From NCBI GenBank assembly GCA_001465935.1, contig LNKV01000007.1, positions 248,001-312,000 on the forward strand: a stretch of DNA of 64,000 nt. The letters run 5' to 3'. Under the pieces are notes generated by a model. That model saw only the letters and a list, made by a program, of their open reading frames with translations. It ran no database searches and was not told where the DNA came from. A program made the position numbers and the translations under genes. This DNA comes from Clarireedia homoeocarpa. Lineage: Eukaryota; Ascomycota; Leotiomycetes; Helotiales; Rutstroemiaceae. This document shows positions 32,810-43,996 of the stretch, piece after piece. Positions within the stretch are counted from its first letter, which is position 1; the number at the start of each line of letters is the position of its first letter.

Positions 32810-33178
32810 GGTTGATTCTTGCTCTTACACTTCGCCTGCTTGCTGCAATTCTTCTTGAGGTCAACTTAGCAAGGCAAGGTATAGCGACGAGGTAGTAGTA
32901 GAAGTTAATGTTGGTGGACAAGAAAAATTGGTCCACAGGTGTACATGACATGATCGTGGTCAAGAGCGTGCAACGTGGGGACGCATTTACGCGGGATCAT
33001 ATAGGAAAGTTCGCCGAGTCCAGAGTGAGGGGCTCGCTCGGGTGACTTGCCTCCCGAAATTACCCCGCCTAATTCCTAGTCCCCCGATTGGTCATGTCCA
33101 GGTAGATAGTCTACACTATTAAGAGACAGGTGATGGTTTTCGTCCCAATAGTATATATGCGTGGTGGGCGTTCTTTCA
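32810..33178. other. Spacer between transaldolase-like and HET genes
   Basis: Upstream region of the transaldolase-like gene and 3' flank of the HET gene, both on the minus strand. No element recognised. Confidence 0.4.
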
Positions 33179-35875
33179 TTAATCCACGATCCAGACCTGC
33201 TCCTCGCTCAAACTCTCCCCAATATAGTCGTTTTTACACCAATCCGCCATCATTTTCCAAATATGATCCAAAATGTCGCTGCCCATATGCCTTGTTAATC
33301 CTTTCATGAATCTCTCATCCTCTTGTACTACTCTATTCATTGTCGCCTTGAAATAGTCAACCAGTGTCAGCTTGGACGCCTGGAACTCCTCGTCTTCTTT
33401 CATCCTCTCCTGTAAATTTTTGCTGGATTCTCCGCATTCGTCCTGCAGACGGCTGTAAACCGCGATATGCTTGTCCGTGAGCTCGTGGCTTCTGGCCTGG
33501 ATTGCGCATTTTGCCACGATATCATAGACGTAACTCAGGTCATCCTCACATGGATATAGAATAACTCTATACTTGGCATCTATCTTAATAGCTTTTTCCA
33601 CGTCACCACTACTTGTCAATCTTTCGTCGCTATCAACCGTCGTTCCAAAGATTGCAGATTTCAACCCGGAGGTTACTGGTTTCAGAGTTTTCCCATCAAA
33701 TTCGAATGCGTTTATGACTAGCCCAGAGGCATTGCTATCAGCCAAGTCATGCAATGGAAACAAATCTTGGTTCTTGTGTTCCTCCCTGCCGGCGATTGCC
33801 TGACTTATATCCATGACCTTGAACGTCCTCTGTAACTTATCGTCCCGAAATACAAGTTCAGATTCCGGGATATGTATCAATCCCGGCCACGGATTTCTGG
33901 GTTTTCCATCGCCATACTCACGGATTTTGATCCGATAACCTGGGTATGTCACTTTTAAGCCACCTGAAACGATGCTTGCTCGTTTGTAATCAACGCCGTG
34001 AGGGAATCTGTTTGCGGAAAATAAAATGACATTTTCCGAATGCAATAAGCTTTTGAGTGCCCATCTCCAACCTAGAGTAGATATTTTCGTCTCCTCGAGG
34101 AAGATTATACTCGCTGGAATTCCATTTTCCGACTTTTCGAGAAGTTCCCAGACTTTTTCCATGCGTCTTTCCTTTTGTTCGACAGCAAGAATTTTGGCTA
34201 GGTCTAGGTGCATCAGAGTGCCAATACATAACGGCTCATCAGTTGCTACGGTGACTCCCCTGAGTAAGAGTGCTTCGTTCAAAAGCGACATTCTGGAGAA
34301 GGAGGTAGGGAGGTTTTCAGGTTTTGTAATGAATGCCTCAAAGTGTAGAAACTGTCTCCGTGTATGCAGAAGAAAGTTAGCGTGTGGAATTGAATCAATG
34401 GCCAGCTTTTGAATTTCTAGGTGCAATTCCGACAACTCTACGGCCTCATCGGCAAACTGGAACCATAAAGACCCTGCCAATGCACCTTCTTGCAGGGTCC
34501 AAAGTCGTCGGTTCCAACCAGAAGTGAATATACGCATTGCTTTTTCTGTGGGTTCTTGCGTTTGAGAATCGTATGCCAGCAATCCTTTATCTAGCACTAA
34601 CACTCGTTCTGCATTCCGGTAAACCAATGGAAGTTTTTCGATAGCCAGTCGTTTTCCCAGGCCATCTTGAGCTGGGCAACATAAGGTATCAAGCCATATA
34701 AGTGGACTGTCTTGTGTAGTAGACGGAACCAGACGAGAAACTAGATCACGCAGATGAATTAGCTTGCAGCTATGCAAGGAATTCTCGAATGGATTCCCTA
34801 AACCATCTGCCCAGACATGAGAAATAGCAGTGTAGGGACTGTCTTTCCTAGATCTAACCAATTCGACCCGAGGGTTTTCAACAGCTCCAACAAAACGAAG
34901 TAGAACAATTGTGTCGCCATCCTCGAGAATCTCAGTAAGCGCATAACTATCCACATGGACCTTTTCGCAAGTGCAATCATCATAGTGATGTAGTAGCTGA
35001 TAGTTCGTCAAATCGATTTGGAAGTACTTGCAGATAGATTCTGAGCACGTGCTGTGATCTCTTTTGGGTGAAGATCTATCCATCATCCGAGCAATATGGG
35101 CCACCTGCTGAGAAGGTAGTATTTGACTGAGTCTTGCAATATCATTTGGGCACCACCCATGTCGCATCATGTCGTGTCGAATCTCATTTTCGTAGTATTT
35201 AGGAACTAAATGGCTGAAGTGGCCGTATTGGAGTCCCTGAGAAGTTGCAAAATCTGTCAGAGCGACCCCAATGTACTCGAAGATGGCGACTATTGAAGCT
35301 CTGATATTAGTGTTAAACTCCTTGGGGAGAGCTCCAACGATATACACCATACATAGAAAACACTTTTTCATATGATCGAAACGCATTTGACTAAAGCGAG
35401 GGTCAGTTGGCCACCTAGCCTTTACCATAGCCACAAACTTGTAGGCAATTTCAGCGTCAAGTACTACACTAAGCTTTCCGTCCTCTGCTGGCACGCAAAG
35501 CATCTCGTATATGCCTTCACAGAGTTGACTGCGGGTCTGAGCTCCAATATCGTCTTGAACTATGGGCTCATCCGTGTCTGTGACGGTGCGACTTTGGATC
35601 TCGCCCGTAGCACCAATGGCTTCCGCGAGAAATCCGAAAAATAGCCAAGTCTGTATGAAAGATTCCAGCTCGTGAAGGGGAGTTGGGCTGTAATTTTCAA
35701 CAAGTCTAAAATGCCGCGCAGCATCATCTAGGGTGTTCTGGGCGTGGGGCATGCCAGCCTTAGTTGGATATGAGAGAAACGGTGTGCCATCGTAGTGTGA
35801 AGTGGACAAGTACGGAACTTTTGGTATTTGAGTTGGTGGATCACCACGATGATTGGGAAGAAGAAGATATTCCAT
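33179..35875 (-). CDS. HET-domain protein (heterokaryon incompatibility type)
   Basis: An uninterrupted frame. From ATG 35873-35875 it gives 898 residues, but the frame is open for about 40 more codons upstream (to about 36000) and those look coding, so the true start is probably in an unresolved upstream exon; a TTAACTCAG acceptor lies near 35998. The HET domain spans roughly residues 345-490: YTAISHVWADG, then PLIWLDTLCC, then RNAERVLVLDKG, then WNRRLWTLQEGALA, matching the domain's three conserved blocks. The first ~340 residues and the last ~350 are not recognised and lack WD40, ankyrin or NACHT signatures. HET proteins trigger self/non-self cell death after hyphal fusion; whether this copy does so is unknown. 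Confidence 0.85.
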   Translation of the reverse strand: MEYLLLPNHRGDPPTQIPKVPYLSTSHYDGTPFLSYPTKAGMPHAQNTLDDAARHFRLVENYSPTPLHELESFIQTWLFFGFLAEAIGATGEIQSRTVTDTDEPIVQDDIGAQTRSQLCEGIYEMLCVPAEDGKLSVVLDAEIAYKFVAMVKARWPTDPRFSQMRFDHMKKCFLCMVYIVGALPKEFNTNIRASIVAIFEYIGVALTDFATSQGLQYGHFSHLVPKYYENEIRHDMMRHGWCPNDIARLSQILPSQQVAHIARMMDRSSPKRDHSTCSESICKYFQIDLTNYQLLHHYDDCTCEKVHVDSYALTEILEDGDTIVLLRFVGAVENPRVELVRSRKDSPYTAISHVWADGLGNPFENSLHSCKLIHLRDLVSRLVPSTTQDSPLIWLDTLCCPAQDGLGKRLAIEKLPLVYRNAERVLVLDKGLLAYDSQTQEPTEKAMRIFTSGWNRRLWTLQEGALAGSLWFQFADEAVELSELHLEIQKLAIDSIPHANFLLHTRRQFLHFEAFITKPENLPTSFSRMSLLNEALLLRGVTVATDEPLCIGTLMHLDLAKILAVEQKERRMEKVWELLEKSENGIPASIIFLEETKISTLGWRWALKSLLHSENVILFSANRFPHGVDYKRASIVSGGLKVTYPGYRIKIREYGDGKPRNPWPGLIHIPESELVFRDDKLQRTFKVMDISQAIAGREEHKNQDLFPLHDLADSNASGLVINAFEFDGKTLKPVTSGLKSAIFGTTVDSDERLTSSGDVEKAIKIDAKYRVILYPCEDDLSYVYDIVAKCAIQARSHELTDKHIAVYSRLQDECGESSKNLQERMKEDEEFQASKLTLVDYFKATMNRVVQEDERFMKGLTRHMGSDILDHIWKMMADWCKNDYIGESLSEEQVWIVD

Positions 35876-36862
35876 AGCCAGCACGCACTCGGGATATCGG
35901 AGAAGAAAGGCACTCGATTCCGATTCAACAAATTCAAGATGTTTGGGGCTGCCGGCTATGTTCAAGTACTCGAGAATTGGTGTAGAATTGCGGCTGAGTT
36001 AATCTGCACTAGGAAACTGTGGCGTAGCTGAAAAGCTATATTCTGGGATATTTTGTTTCCTAGCCGAAGTACGACGAATCATATAATTGTGATAGTAGCT
36101 GTAATGGAAAGATCCAGTCTTGTGCGTATTCTGAACTCTGTCTCTTAAACTCAGCGTTACCCTGCTAGCTGGCCAACCTACACGTCCGAAAATCTGGACA
36201 GGCAGGTCGACGTCCAACAGGAAATACGAATATGGTGATCTTTTCAACAGCTTGAAACAACAGGATAACAAGGCATACTTGTCGAATGCTTCTACAAGCT
36301 TATTATCATGAAGAAAGAGATTCTTCAACAGGGGGGCGTGGATCTCAACGAGCGGTTGTTTGCTGGAGCTGTATAATCACTTCACAAGCTCAACAAGATA
36401 GTACTACACTGCACTACACTGCACTACACTGCACTGCACTATCCAGAGAATGATCTTTGCGTTGCACCCTTTCAAACGAAGAAAAATAGTTACCATCTAG
36501 TTTAGGTTCTGGTATCAACTTCTCACGAGTAACTTTCTTGCTATGCGAGGTTCAAAGATACTGTTTGGAATCAGATATTCAAGTGGCACAAAAAGTCCGA
36601 AATAAATTTGAAAAATAAGATTAAAATACTTGAAAATATCAGCTGTTCAACAAGCCAGAAATTATATTAAAATCTCAACTTTTCAATTTGATACAAGTTT
36701 CCGAGTAAATGTAACCTTTTTGATGCATCGTCTTTTGCTGACAGCGCGTGCTTGCCCCGCCACAATCCCATCCGCGAAAAGTGCGTCACCCGGCTGCGTT
36801 AGGGCGGTAAGGGAACTGGCAGAATTTTGGTGGGATGGCTCGGATGGAACTTTTTATTTTCT
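35876..36862. other. HET-gene upstream region / HIS7 promoter region
   Basis: A 110-codon minus frame at 35999-36328 (no ATG) may hold an upstream exon of the HET gene. It also holds a 10-bp tandem repeat (36401-36440) and AT-rich DNA before HIS7. Confidence 0.4.
36401..36440 (+). repeat. 10-bp tandem repeat, four copies
   Basis: GTACTACACT, GCACTACACT, GCACTACACT, GCACTGCACT. Confidence 0.9.
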
Positions 36863-36869
36863 TGACTCA
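36863..36869 (+). promoter_or_regulatory. Consensus CPC1/Gcn4 binding site upstream of HIS7
   Basis: A perfect TGACTCA palindromic heptamer, 54 bp upstream of the HIS7 start codon. This is the established target of Gcn4/CPC1 bZIP activators, which induce amino-acid synthesis genes during starvation. Position and target gene agree; binding is inferred. Confidence 0.65.
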
Positions 36870-36923
36870 TTTCTTCTGCCAAATCAACTTGGAGATTCTT
36901 GTTGTTGATAGGCTGACAGCATC

Positions 36924-38634
36924 ATGTCAAAAGTATACCTCCTAGACTATGTTGCTGGCAATGTGCGAAGCTTGGCTAATGCCATTGAGAAAGTTGGGTA
37001 CACAATCGAATGGATTCGATCTCCGGAAGATATACCTAAAGCCGATGTAAGTTGTTTTCTGAACTGTCCTGCAACGAGGAGTTCAATTCTGTAGCTTTCC
37101 CCGGACCCGAGACTAATTATTAGTATTATAGAAGCTAATTCTTCCCGGAGTCGGCCATTTCGGTCATTGCATGACACAATTCTCATCTGCCGGCTACCTT
37201 CCTGCAATACGGAAACACATCGAGTCTGGGAAACCGTTTATGGCGATATGTGTAGGATTACAAGTCCTGTTCGAAGGATCCACGGAGAGTCCAGCAGTTC
37301 CTGGCCTTGGGTACATTAAAGGCTCCCTCGATCGATTCGACGATAGTTCGAAAGCGGTACCTCACATTGGGTGGAACAGTGCGAATACATCAAACAAACA
37401 GGTCTACGGTTTACGGCCGAGCTCAAAATACTACTACGTTCACTCGTACAAAGTACCCTACAAGAAGGGCGAACTGGAAGACCAAGGATGGGCAGTCGCA
37501 ACAGCGAGATATGGCGACGAAGAATTTGTCGGTGCGGTTGCAAAAGGAAATATATTAGCTACACAATTCCACCCAGAGAAGAGTGGAGTCGCCGGACTGA
37601 GGGTGCTCAAGGCCTTTTTGGATGGCAATGGCGAAAGCGGGGTAGCGGAAGGAATGGCTGCTGTCAAAGAAGGCCTAACAAGAAGAGTGATTGCCTGCCT
37701 AGACGTACGTACAAATGACCAGGGAGATTTGGTTGTAACCAAAGGAGACCAATATGATGTACGAGAGAAGTCAGATGGGGGAAATGTCCGAAACTTGGGG
37801 AAGCCTGTCGAGATGGCAAAGAAATATTACGAGCAAGGAGCGGATGAGGTTACATTTCTCAACATCACGAGTTTCCGCGATTGTCCAATAGCTGACTTAC
37901 CAATGCTCGAAATTCTGCGGCGCACATCTGAATCAGTATTCGTACCTCTGACTATTGGAGGAGGTATTCGGGACACCGTGGATACTGATGGGACGAAGGT
38001 TTCTGCGCTGGAGATTGCCACAATGTATTTCAAAAGTGGTGCAGATAAGGTTTCCATTGGGTCAGACGCTGTAACTGCTGCTGAGGAGTATTATGCGGCG
38101 GGAAAAAAGTTGTCGGGGAAGACTGCGATAGAGCAAATTTCTAGTGCCTACGGTAACCAAGCAGTTGTTGTCAGTGTTGATCCAAAAAGGGTATACATTT
38201 CAGATCCATCGACCACGAAACACAACACGATCAAAACGAGCTACCCAGGACCTAATGGAGAGGAGTTTTGTTGGTATGCATGCACTATTAAAGGAGGACG
38301 AGAAACTCGAGATATGGACGTGGTGGAGTTAGTTACTGCAGTAGAAGCAATGGGCACGGGGGAGATCTTACTCAACTGTATAGATAAAGATGGAACGAAC
38401 AGTGGTTTTGATCTTGAGCTAATAAATCAAGTCAAGAGCGCTATTAGCATACCGGTTATCGCTTCTAGTGGAGCTGGAAACCCTGGTCACTTTGAAGAAG
38501 TATTCTCCAAGACATCCACAGATGCAGCACTTGGAGCTGGAATGTTCCACAGGGGGGAATATACTGTAAAGCAAGTTAAGGATGCTTTGGCTGAGAAAGG
38601 ATTGATGGTTAGACAGTTTGAAAGCGATATCTAA
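36924..38634 (+). CDS. HIS7: Imidazole glycerol phosphate synthase, fused glutamine amidotransferase-cyclase (HIS7)
   Basis: Two exons (36924-37046, 37132-38634) give 541 residues, typical of the eukaryotic HisH-HisF fusion. The N-terminal class I glutaminase has LLDYVAGNVRSL, PGVGHFG, the nucleophile Cys in AICVGLQ (about C81) and the triad His/Glu in QFHPEKSG (about H188 and E190). The C-terminal cyclase barrel starts near residue 225 with VIACLDVR (about D231), followed by VTKGDQYDVR, TIGGGIRDT, and CIDKDGTNSGFD and ASSGAG near the end. It converts PRFAR plus glutamine-derived ammonia to imidazole glycerol phosphate and AICAR in histidine synthesis (cytosol). The intron (85 nt) ends in ATTATAG. 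A CPC1 site lies just upstream. All key residues are intact. Confidence 0.97.
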
Positions 38635-39380
38635 AGTCTAGACGAACATGAACAAAAAGGTCAAACCGCATGATGATCTTTTCCCAACATTGTTTCCTAA
38701 ATTACGTTCTGCACTATGATAAGTTGATACAACTTATTGCTTACGAAATCAAGCTCGCTAATGAAGCACCTCTGAAAAAGATGTAGGAAATTCTTTGAGG
38801 ACATGGCAGGTGAAGAGGATTTGCAAGATCCCGCGGAAGTAGGGATTGAGGAGTCAGATAATACTGATTGCTGGCTGTAGGGTGTCAACCAACAATCTTT
38901 TAGAGCTGTGGCATTTTCAGGCAGTGGTGTTCGTCATATGAAGTTGTTGGCTACTACGCGAGGGTTTTGGTGATTCTTGAAAGAAATGGAGAAACTAGCG
39001 ACTTTGAATATATACCACTGTTGGACATGAGAAATAAAAAGCGATTTGAATAAGATGGTGAGGACAATGAAAAAGTTCGTCCGCAGTATCCAGACCAGAC
39101 CATACAAAAAAAGCGGTTAAAGTGCGTCACTTAGTCATCAATTGCCATCCCCGCTCCCCGCAGCAGCCTATATGTTCGATGTCATGCCTGTCGTCTTCAC
39201 AATCCTGCCTAACTATTAATTGACCCTTTAAAACAGCATTGTTCGATATTACCGAATCTCATCTTATATACCGCCTTGATTACCAGTGGTTTCGCATTTT
39301 AAAGACCGACGCCACGCTTCGTGTTAGCTACAGATTAGCAAGTGGGATAAAGTTTGAACCTTGAATCAACATCGAACTAC
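38635..39380. other. Intergenic, about 750 bp
   Basis: The HIS7 3' flank and the promoter of the DUF3237 gene. No motif recognised. Confidence 0.45.
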
Positions 39381-40353
39381 ATGGCTTCCGAACAGTCGCC
39401 AGAGGAGAATACGAGTTGGGGTGTTTACGGAATAGATGTCATGAGGGGGAATGTTGCCAGCCATATCGATTCTAATGACCCAAGGATGAACGTTGGATGG
39501 AGTGAGAGCGCATCAAGGCAGCCAGAAGCGCAAGGGCAGAAGGCCGAGGATTCATCCGCTACGGATTCAAGTGGTCATGTCGACAAATATGACAAACCTA
39601 TTTACTTGTGGGATAGTGACTATGGGAATGGATTCACTGGGTGAGTTCGTCCGGTATCTTGGATTTCGTCATCACAGATTTTCAAACCGTGAATGTCTTC
39701 GTTCTACTTCTGACACATTGCTAGCGCCAACCACAATGCCGGTGCATCGAATTATCCTCACCCAGAACTTTCTCTTCCTCATCCTACTCTTAATCTTGAT
39801 TTCCGCATGTCTGTTTTACTCAATCCACGGATTTCTGTCGGAGCGACACCATTTGGGCAGCGAAACTGGATTTCCTTCACGGGTGGTACGTGGTCAGGTT
39901 CATGGGGATCAGGCACCGTTCTTGTACGTACTGTCTTCTTATTTGCTTCTCATTCTTCAAATACTAACCGTTTTCCCAAAGCCGGGAGGTCAAGATAACC
40001 AACTGGTGATAGCAGATGGGTCTTCCCGATTGGAGACAACCTACTTACTTCAAACACATGACACTCCTCCTGCATATATCGTCATTAAAACCAAGGGATG
40101 GCGGACTGGGCCACCGGAGATTTTGGCTCAATTGGCCGATCCTGAAAAGGCGGACAACGTAGATCCGAATAGTTATAAGTTCCGGCTCTTCGCTGAAATG
40201 GAGACAGGTGACCAAAGGTATGCGGAGAAAGTCAATTGTGGGATGTGGGTTGGTAGTGGGATGAGGAAGGGCGCAGAGGTCATATACGAGTAAGTCCATG
40301 AAATTGAACGAGAAGCAAGTTCTAATAGTCTTAGTGCCTACCGAGTTTCGTGA
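39381..40353 (+). CDS. DUF3237 family protein
   Basis: Four exons (39381-39640, 39725-39923, 39982-40289, 40335-40353) give 261 residues; the last exon contributes only the final five codons and the stop. The N-terminal ~85 residues are polar and acidic. The DUF3237 beta-barrel starts with PRISVGATPFGQRNW, then FTGGTWSGSWGSGTVLPGG, DGSSRLETTYLLQT, YIVIKTKGWRTGP, and the C-terminal MWVGSGMRKGAEVIYDAYRV. The family (also UPF0311) is found in bacteria and fungi; its function is unknown. No signal peptide. Introns are 45-84 nt. The tiny last exon is supported by a good acceptor (CTTAG) and by the conserved AYRV end, which the unspliced frame would lose. Confidence 0.88.
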
Positions 40354-41131
40354 AAGTAGAGGTAGAAGTGCACTTGTTTCAGTTTATTAGCTACTGTTGA
40401 AGTCAAGTAAAGGTATTCCTTTGAAGATTCGGGTGTCCTGAAGGTCACGGTTGATGTGATAGATCCGTAGCTGATACCATTGAATTCAAGTAAATTGAGA
40501 AGAGACCGCTATGGTACTTTTGGTGCAGGACTCAAGTAATGTGAAGTTGTTGCCATGCTAATGTGTGTCTTAACCACTTCTCCTCGTCGTAATCTTTGCG
40601 GTGCCTCTAATGATACCCCCAAGATTGATTGCTACCTGTCAGTCTATAATTAATTCGATACATGAATAGAAATTTCAAATTTCCAAAGGATAAGAAAAGC
40701 CTGGTGGTAATTTACAGTTAGCATTATCCAAAACACTTATGTTTGCGAAGCACATTACTGTAGCTAGACAGGTCGTTGCTTAGGTAGCAGTTCAATAGGA
40801 GACGATGTATCTTCCGAGAATCGTCATTTAGAAAGAAAAATGATATTCACCATGACATGACACAGCTGGCACTTAAGACAGGAACATCTTTCAGCTAAGT
40901 GTTTGGCTGAGATAAGTTATGAAAGTCTGATTCTATTTCTTCGAAGCTGCAACAGGCTTTTATCCAGGTATTAGGTTGTGAATGTTCGAAAGACAAAATA
41001 TTAATTGATGACTTTCAATAACTAAGTTATGGTTAAGTTACAGTGCCTTAGGCGAGCGATGATTAGCCGAGATTTGTGTGTAAAATATTTAATTGAATAA
41101 TCAGATCTAGACATCAAACAGATCAAAGCAA
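40354..41131. other. Intergenic upstream of tRNA-Lys
   Basis: AT-rich; no frames of note and no repeats recognised. Confidence 0.45.
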
Positions 41132-41205
41132 GCCCGGCTGGCACAATTGGTTAGCGCGTGGGCCTTTTAAGCCCAAGGTTGAGAGTTCGAGCCTCTCGTC
41201 GGGCG
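41132..41205 (+). tRNA. tRNA-Lys (anticodon UUU)
   Basis: A full cloverleaf can be drawn. The acceptor stem GCCCGGC pairs with GTCGGGC (one G-U); the D arm contains TTGGTTA; the anticodon stem TGGGC/GCCCA encloses loop CTTTTAA with anticodon TTT; the T arm is GAGAG-TTCGAGC-CTCTC; G is the discriminator. There is no intron. Internal A and B boxes are in the gene body, and a T6 run at about 41224-41229 is the expected RNA polymerase III terminator. Confidence 0.96.
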
Positions 41206-41223
41206 CACTTGCGATTTAAAATG

Positions 41224-41229
41224 ATTTTT
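41224..41229 (+). terminator. RNA polymerase III terminator of tRNA-Lys
   Basis: A run of six T about 19 bases after the tRNA 3' end. Confidence 0.7.
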
Positions 41230-41701
41230 TAAGAAATTTATTTTCATTTTTGCTTCTTATATTATATATATGTCTTGCTTGATTTTTTAAGGTTCCAGGC
41301 GTTGCTGTCGACTATTTTTTTTTCTCTCCACCAACTTTGTATTCCTTATACAACGGAAAGAATAATATTGTCCAAACCACTCGTCGAAACTTCATAGCAT
41401 AATCAGTATGTTTTGTCTAATCGAATACCTTACATTATTGAGCAAGAAAGCTCCAACAATATCAGACTTATTTCTATCAATTCACGTCATCAAGTTGCTA
41501 CTACTATCTATAAAGCTCGTATGACCAAATCCAGAATCCATGTTTGATTCGACATGCCTCTCCGCGAGTTCATTATACATGAAAAGTAATGTCGGTAACG
41601 ATATCGCTATCCATAGATGGCAAGATATGAGTTACTCTAGTTAGTTATATGATAAGTGTGGGTTTCTGTGGGGCTCCCTTCTGGTACTACTCGTGATAAC
41701 C
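41230..41701. other. Spacer between tRNA-Lys and the F-box gene
   Basis: AT-rich, including the presumed 3' UTR of the F-box gene. Nothing else seen. Confidence 0.4.
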
Positions 41702-43292
41702 TCAACTCTCATCTTCGTCTTCAACCATCCTCTCAATCTGAGTATACTGACACCCCAGGCAATTATACTCATGGGTGACCATCCCTTTCTCTTTTTCTTC
41801 CTCTGTAGGCTGCACATCCAAGAGATCCTCTCCTTCACCTCTTAGCTCGTATCTCTTGTGAGCTTCCGGAGTCTCTCTCAATTCCTCAATTCTGCCCACG
41901 ATATCTTCCACCAACCCCCAAATGCGCACTCGGTTTTGAACACCGAGTCTTCCCTTCTCAAGCATTTTTAATGTTTGATACACGTTTTTCCAATCCGTTT
42001 CTGGAGAATATTTCCCTTCTACCGTGTCTTTCACCTTCTGCCTGTACCTGCCGTCAAGCCTGTCGCCCATTTTTGACAAATCTTCCCCATACATTTTGAT
42101 ATACAGGTCGCGGTCACATTCCTGTCTCTTCTTATGAATCTCATCGATTTCCCAGAACCAGGGAAGTTCTTCAAGAATGAGATGTCTAAAAACCTGTTGT
42201 GGCAGTTCACGGAAAGCACGTGATACGAGACGAAGATTTCGAATGTTCTTAGAATCTAGCTCCATGAGAAGCATCATTTTGAGTTCTGCAGGAAGCTTCA
42301 TGAAAGGATCTGTAGAATTGACCCAGTACTTGGGTTCTGGACGCTCTTTTCCTGATGCAGCTCTATTGGCGTATTCGCTATATTGGTCTTGCATGATGAG
42401 AGAAAACCCCGGAATGTCACAAGGATTAGCTGCAAAATACTGTTCAAAGTTAGTGATTCATTGTCAGGGTGGCGATTGTGAGACTCACCTCGGTTCCAGG
42501 TAAGTGTTCCCACCATTGTTGCTTGCACTTTTGAAGCATTCGATCATGCTTGATGTTCTGAAAGCCACAAGTACCACATGCTTGTCTCTATATACGTGTT
42601 AGCCATCGGTCATCAGCTACAAAGAAATGGGAAGCTACTTACCTGCCATAATGCCATAAAGCCCTGCAAATCAATCCTCCCAAATCGACGTTTTGATACA
42701 TGCTCGAAGATCTTCCAGCAAGCGGCGTGAACAGGTACCGCCACTTCTGGATCCGCTACAACTTCACTATTTTGAACGAAAAAGTAATCCACCCCATATC
42801 GTATGCGCGGCAACTCTCCCGGCTCAAAATGATCTTGAGTTGTGATGGACTGATCAGAGATGAAATAGTCACTGCATTTCTCATAGTCCGGTGCATCTTC
42901 CTCGTCAACCGTATTTTCCGGCTTCGGGATGATATATCGAGTCAATCGCATGTCCTAAGTTTATTAGTTTAGTGTAGCATGAATGCAGAAATTCCATAAC
43001 GTACCTTCATTTCTTCTGCAGTAATACGATGCCCGCTGTATCCTCCGGTAAAGACACATCCCGGACCAGCAATGTGTACTTGATCCGGATGAATGCCATC
43101 TCCCTCAACTGAAACATTTTTACAGCCACTTTCCTCGGGTCTACTGGCACACAGAGTGCTAGTCTCGTCTCCCATATAGTAGAGACCACTTGAATATCCC
43201 CAACCATCTTCCGGGGGTTCATGTTTCGTGCGGACTCTTGCCAAGTTGAAACTTACCCCGCATATCTGGCAGAAATTCTCATAATATCCCAT
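41702..43292 (-). CDS. F-box protein with Cys-rich N-terminus
   Basis: Four exons (43005-43292, 42643-42954, 42489-42587, 41702-42439) give 478 residues. The N-terminus starts with a Cys pair (NFCQICGVSF), and exon 3 has another (QACGTCGF) plus a Lys/His-rich stretch, resembling paired metal-binding knuckles. The F-box is at about residues 279-320: DPFMKLPAELKMMLLMELDS, then NLRLVSRAFREL, the classic LP..L...I...L...D...L..V...F spacing. The tail is highly charged, with late Cys in NCLGCQY. F-box proteins usually bring substrates to SCF ubiquitin ligases by binding SKP1. The acceptor of exon 4 is TTTGAACAG (42440), not the next AG, because only it keeps the frame. Confidence 0.88.
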
Positions 43293-43996
43293 GTTGAGAT
43301 TTTGTTTGTCGATAGAAATAAAATATTAGGAGCAGAAGACTTACAGCATCTTGAGTAGCAAGAAATGGATTTAATATATCGCTCGGTGTTCCGGCGGCAG
43401 ACAAACCTGTCTGCAATGCATACGAACAGGTCAGACCAATCATCTGAAGCAGCGTGCCTTGGTCAAGGCTCCAGAGGGCAGCCGCAACGTCATTTCACGT
43501 AAATGGCGATGTTTCCGTGGGAGCAAACCAAAAATTCTTATCACCAAGTCTGTCGTGCCTGGATTCAATGAACATCACCGTAAATCATAGGTTTATTGGG
43601 ACTGAAGCCTATCCTGGCTCCACAGATTGCTTGACTCGGTATTCCATACAAGATGCGAATACTCGTAGCAACCACCACAACTTCTTGGAAGACCTTGAGA
43701 CTAAACTCATTAAACCACTTGATAAATCAGTAACTCGACATTTTTGGGGGAACATTGAAGACCAGATCCATTGGAGTGAATTCGGCAAAGAGATCTATCT
43801 TATCACGTGGCTTCCGCAATGAAACTATTAGTCTGTTTCCGCATGGGCAAATGCCGGCACCCGAGCGCGCTGCGGTTTGCCCCTCCATTCTCACTACTGT
43901 ATGAATGTAGAGTCATCCACATTTAGCATTCACATGTGTCATGCTAACTGTCCACAAACAGCAGACTGATTCTCAAAATATCACCTCATATTAACA
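43293..43996. other. Divergent promoter region between F-box gene and BNA6
   Basis: About 700 bp. One ATG-led plus frame, 43568-43822 (84 codons, with a hydrophilic, Asp/Asn/His-rich sequence), has no recognised motif; it could be a small orphan gene but is equally likely chance. Confidence 0.4.

Noticed and set aside
42424..42489. Acceptor TTTTGCAG for exon 4 of the F-box gene
   Set aside because: Using it shifts the frame to a stop-prone reading; the AG ten bases earlier (TTTGAACAG) keeps the frame into the F-box.
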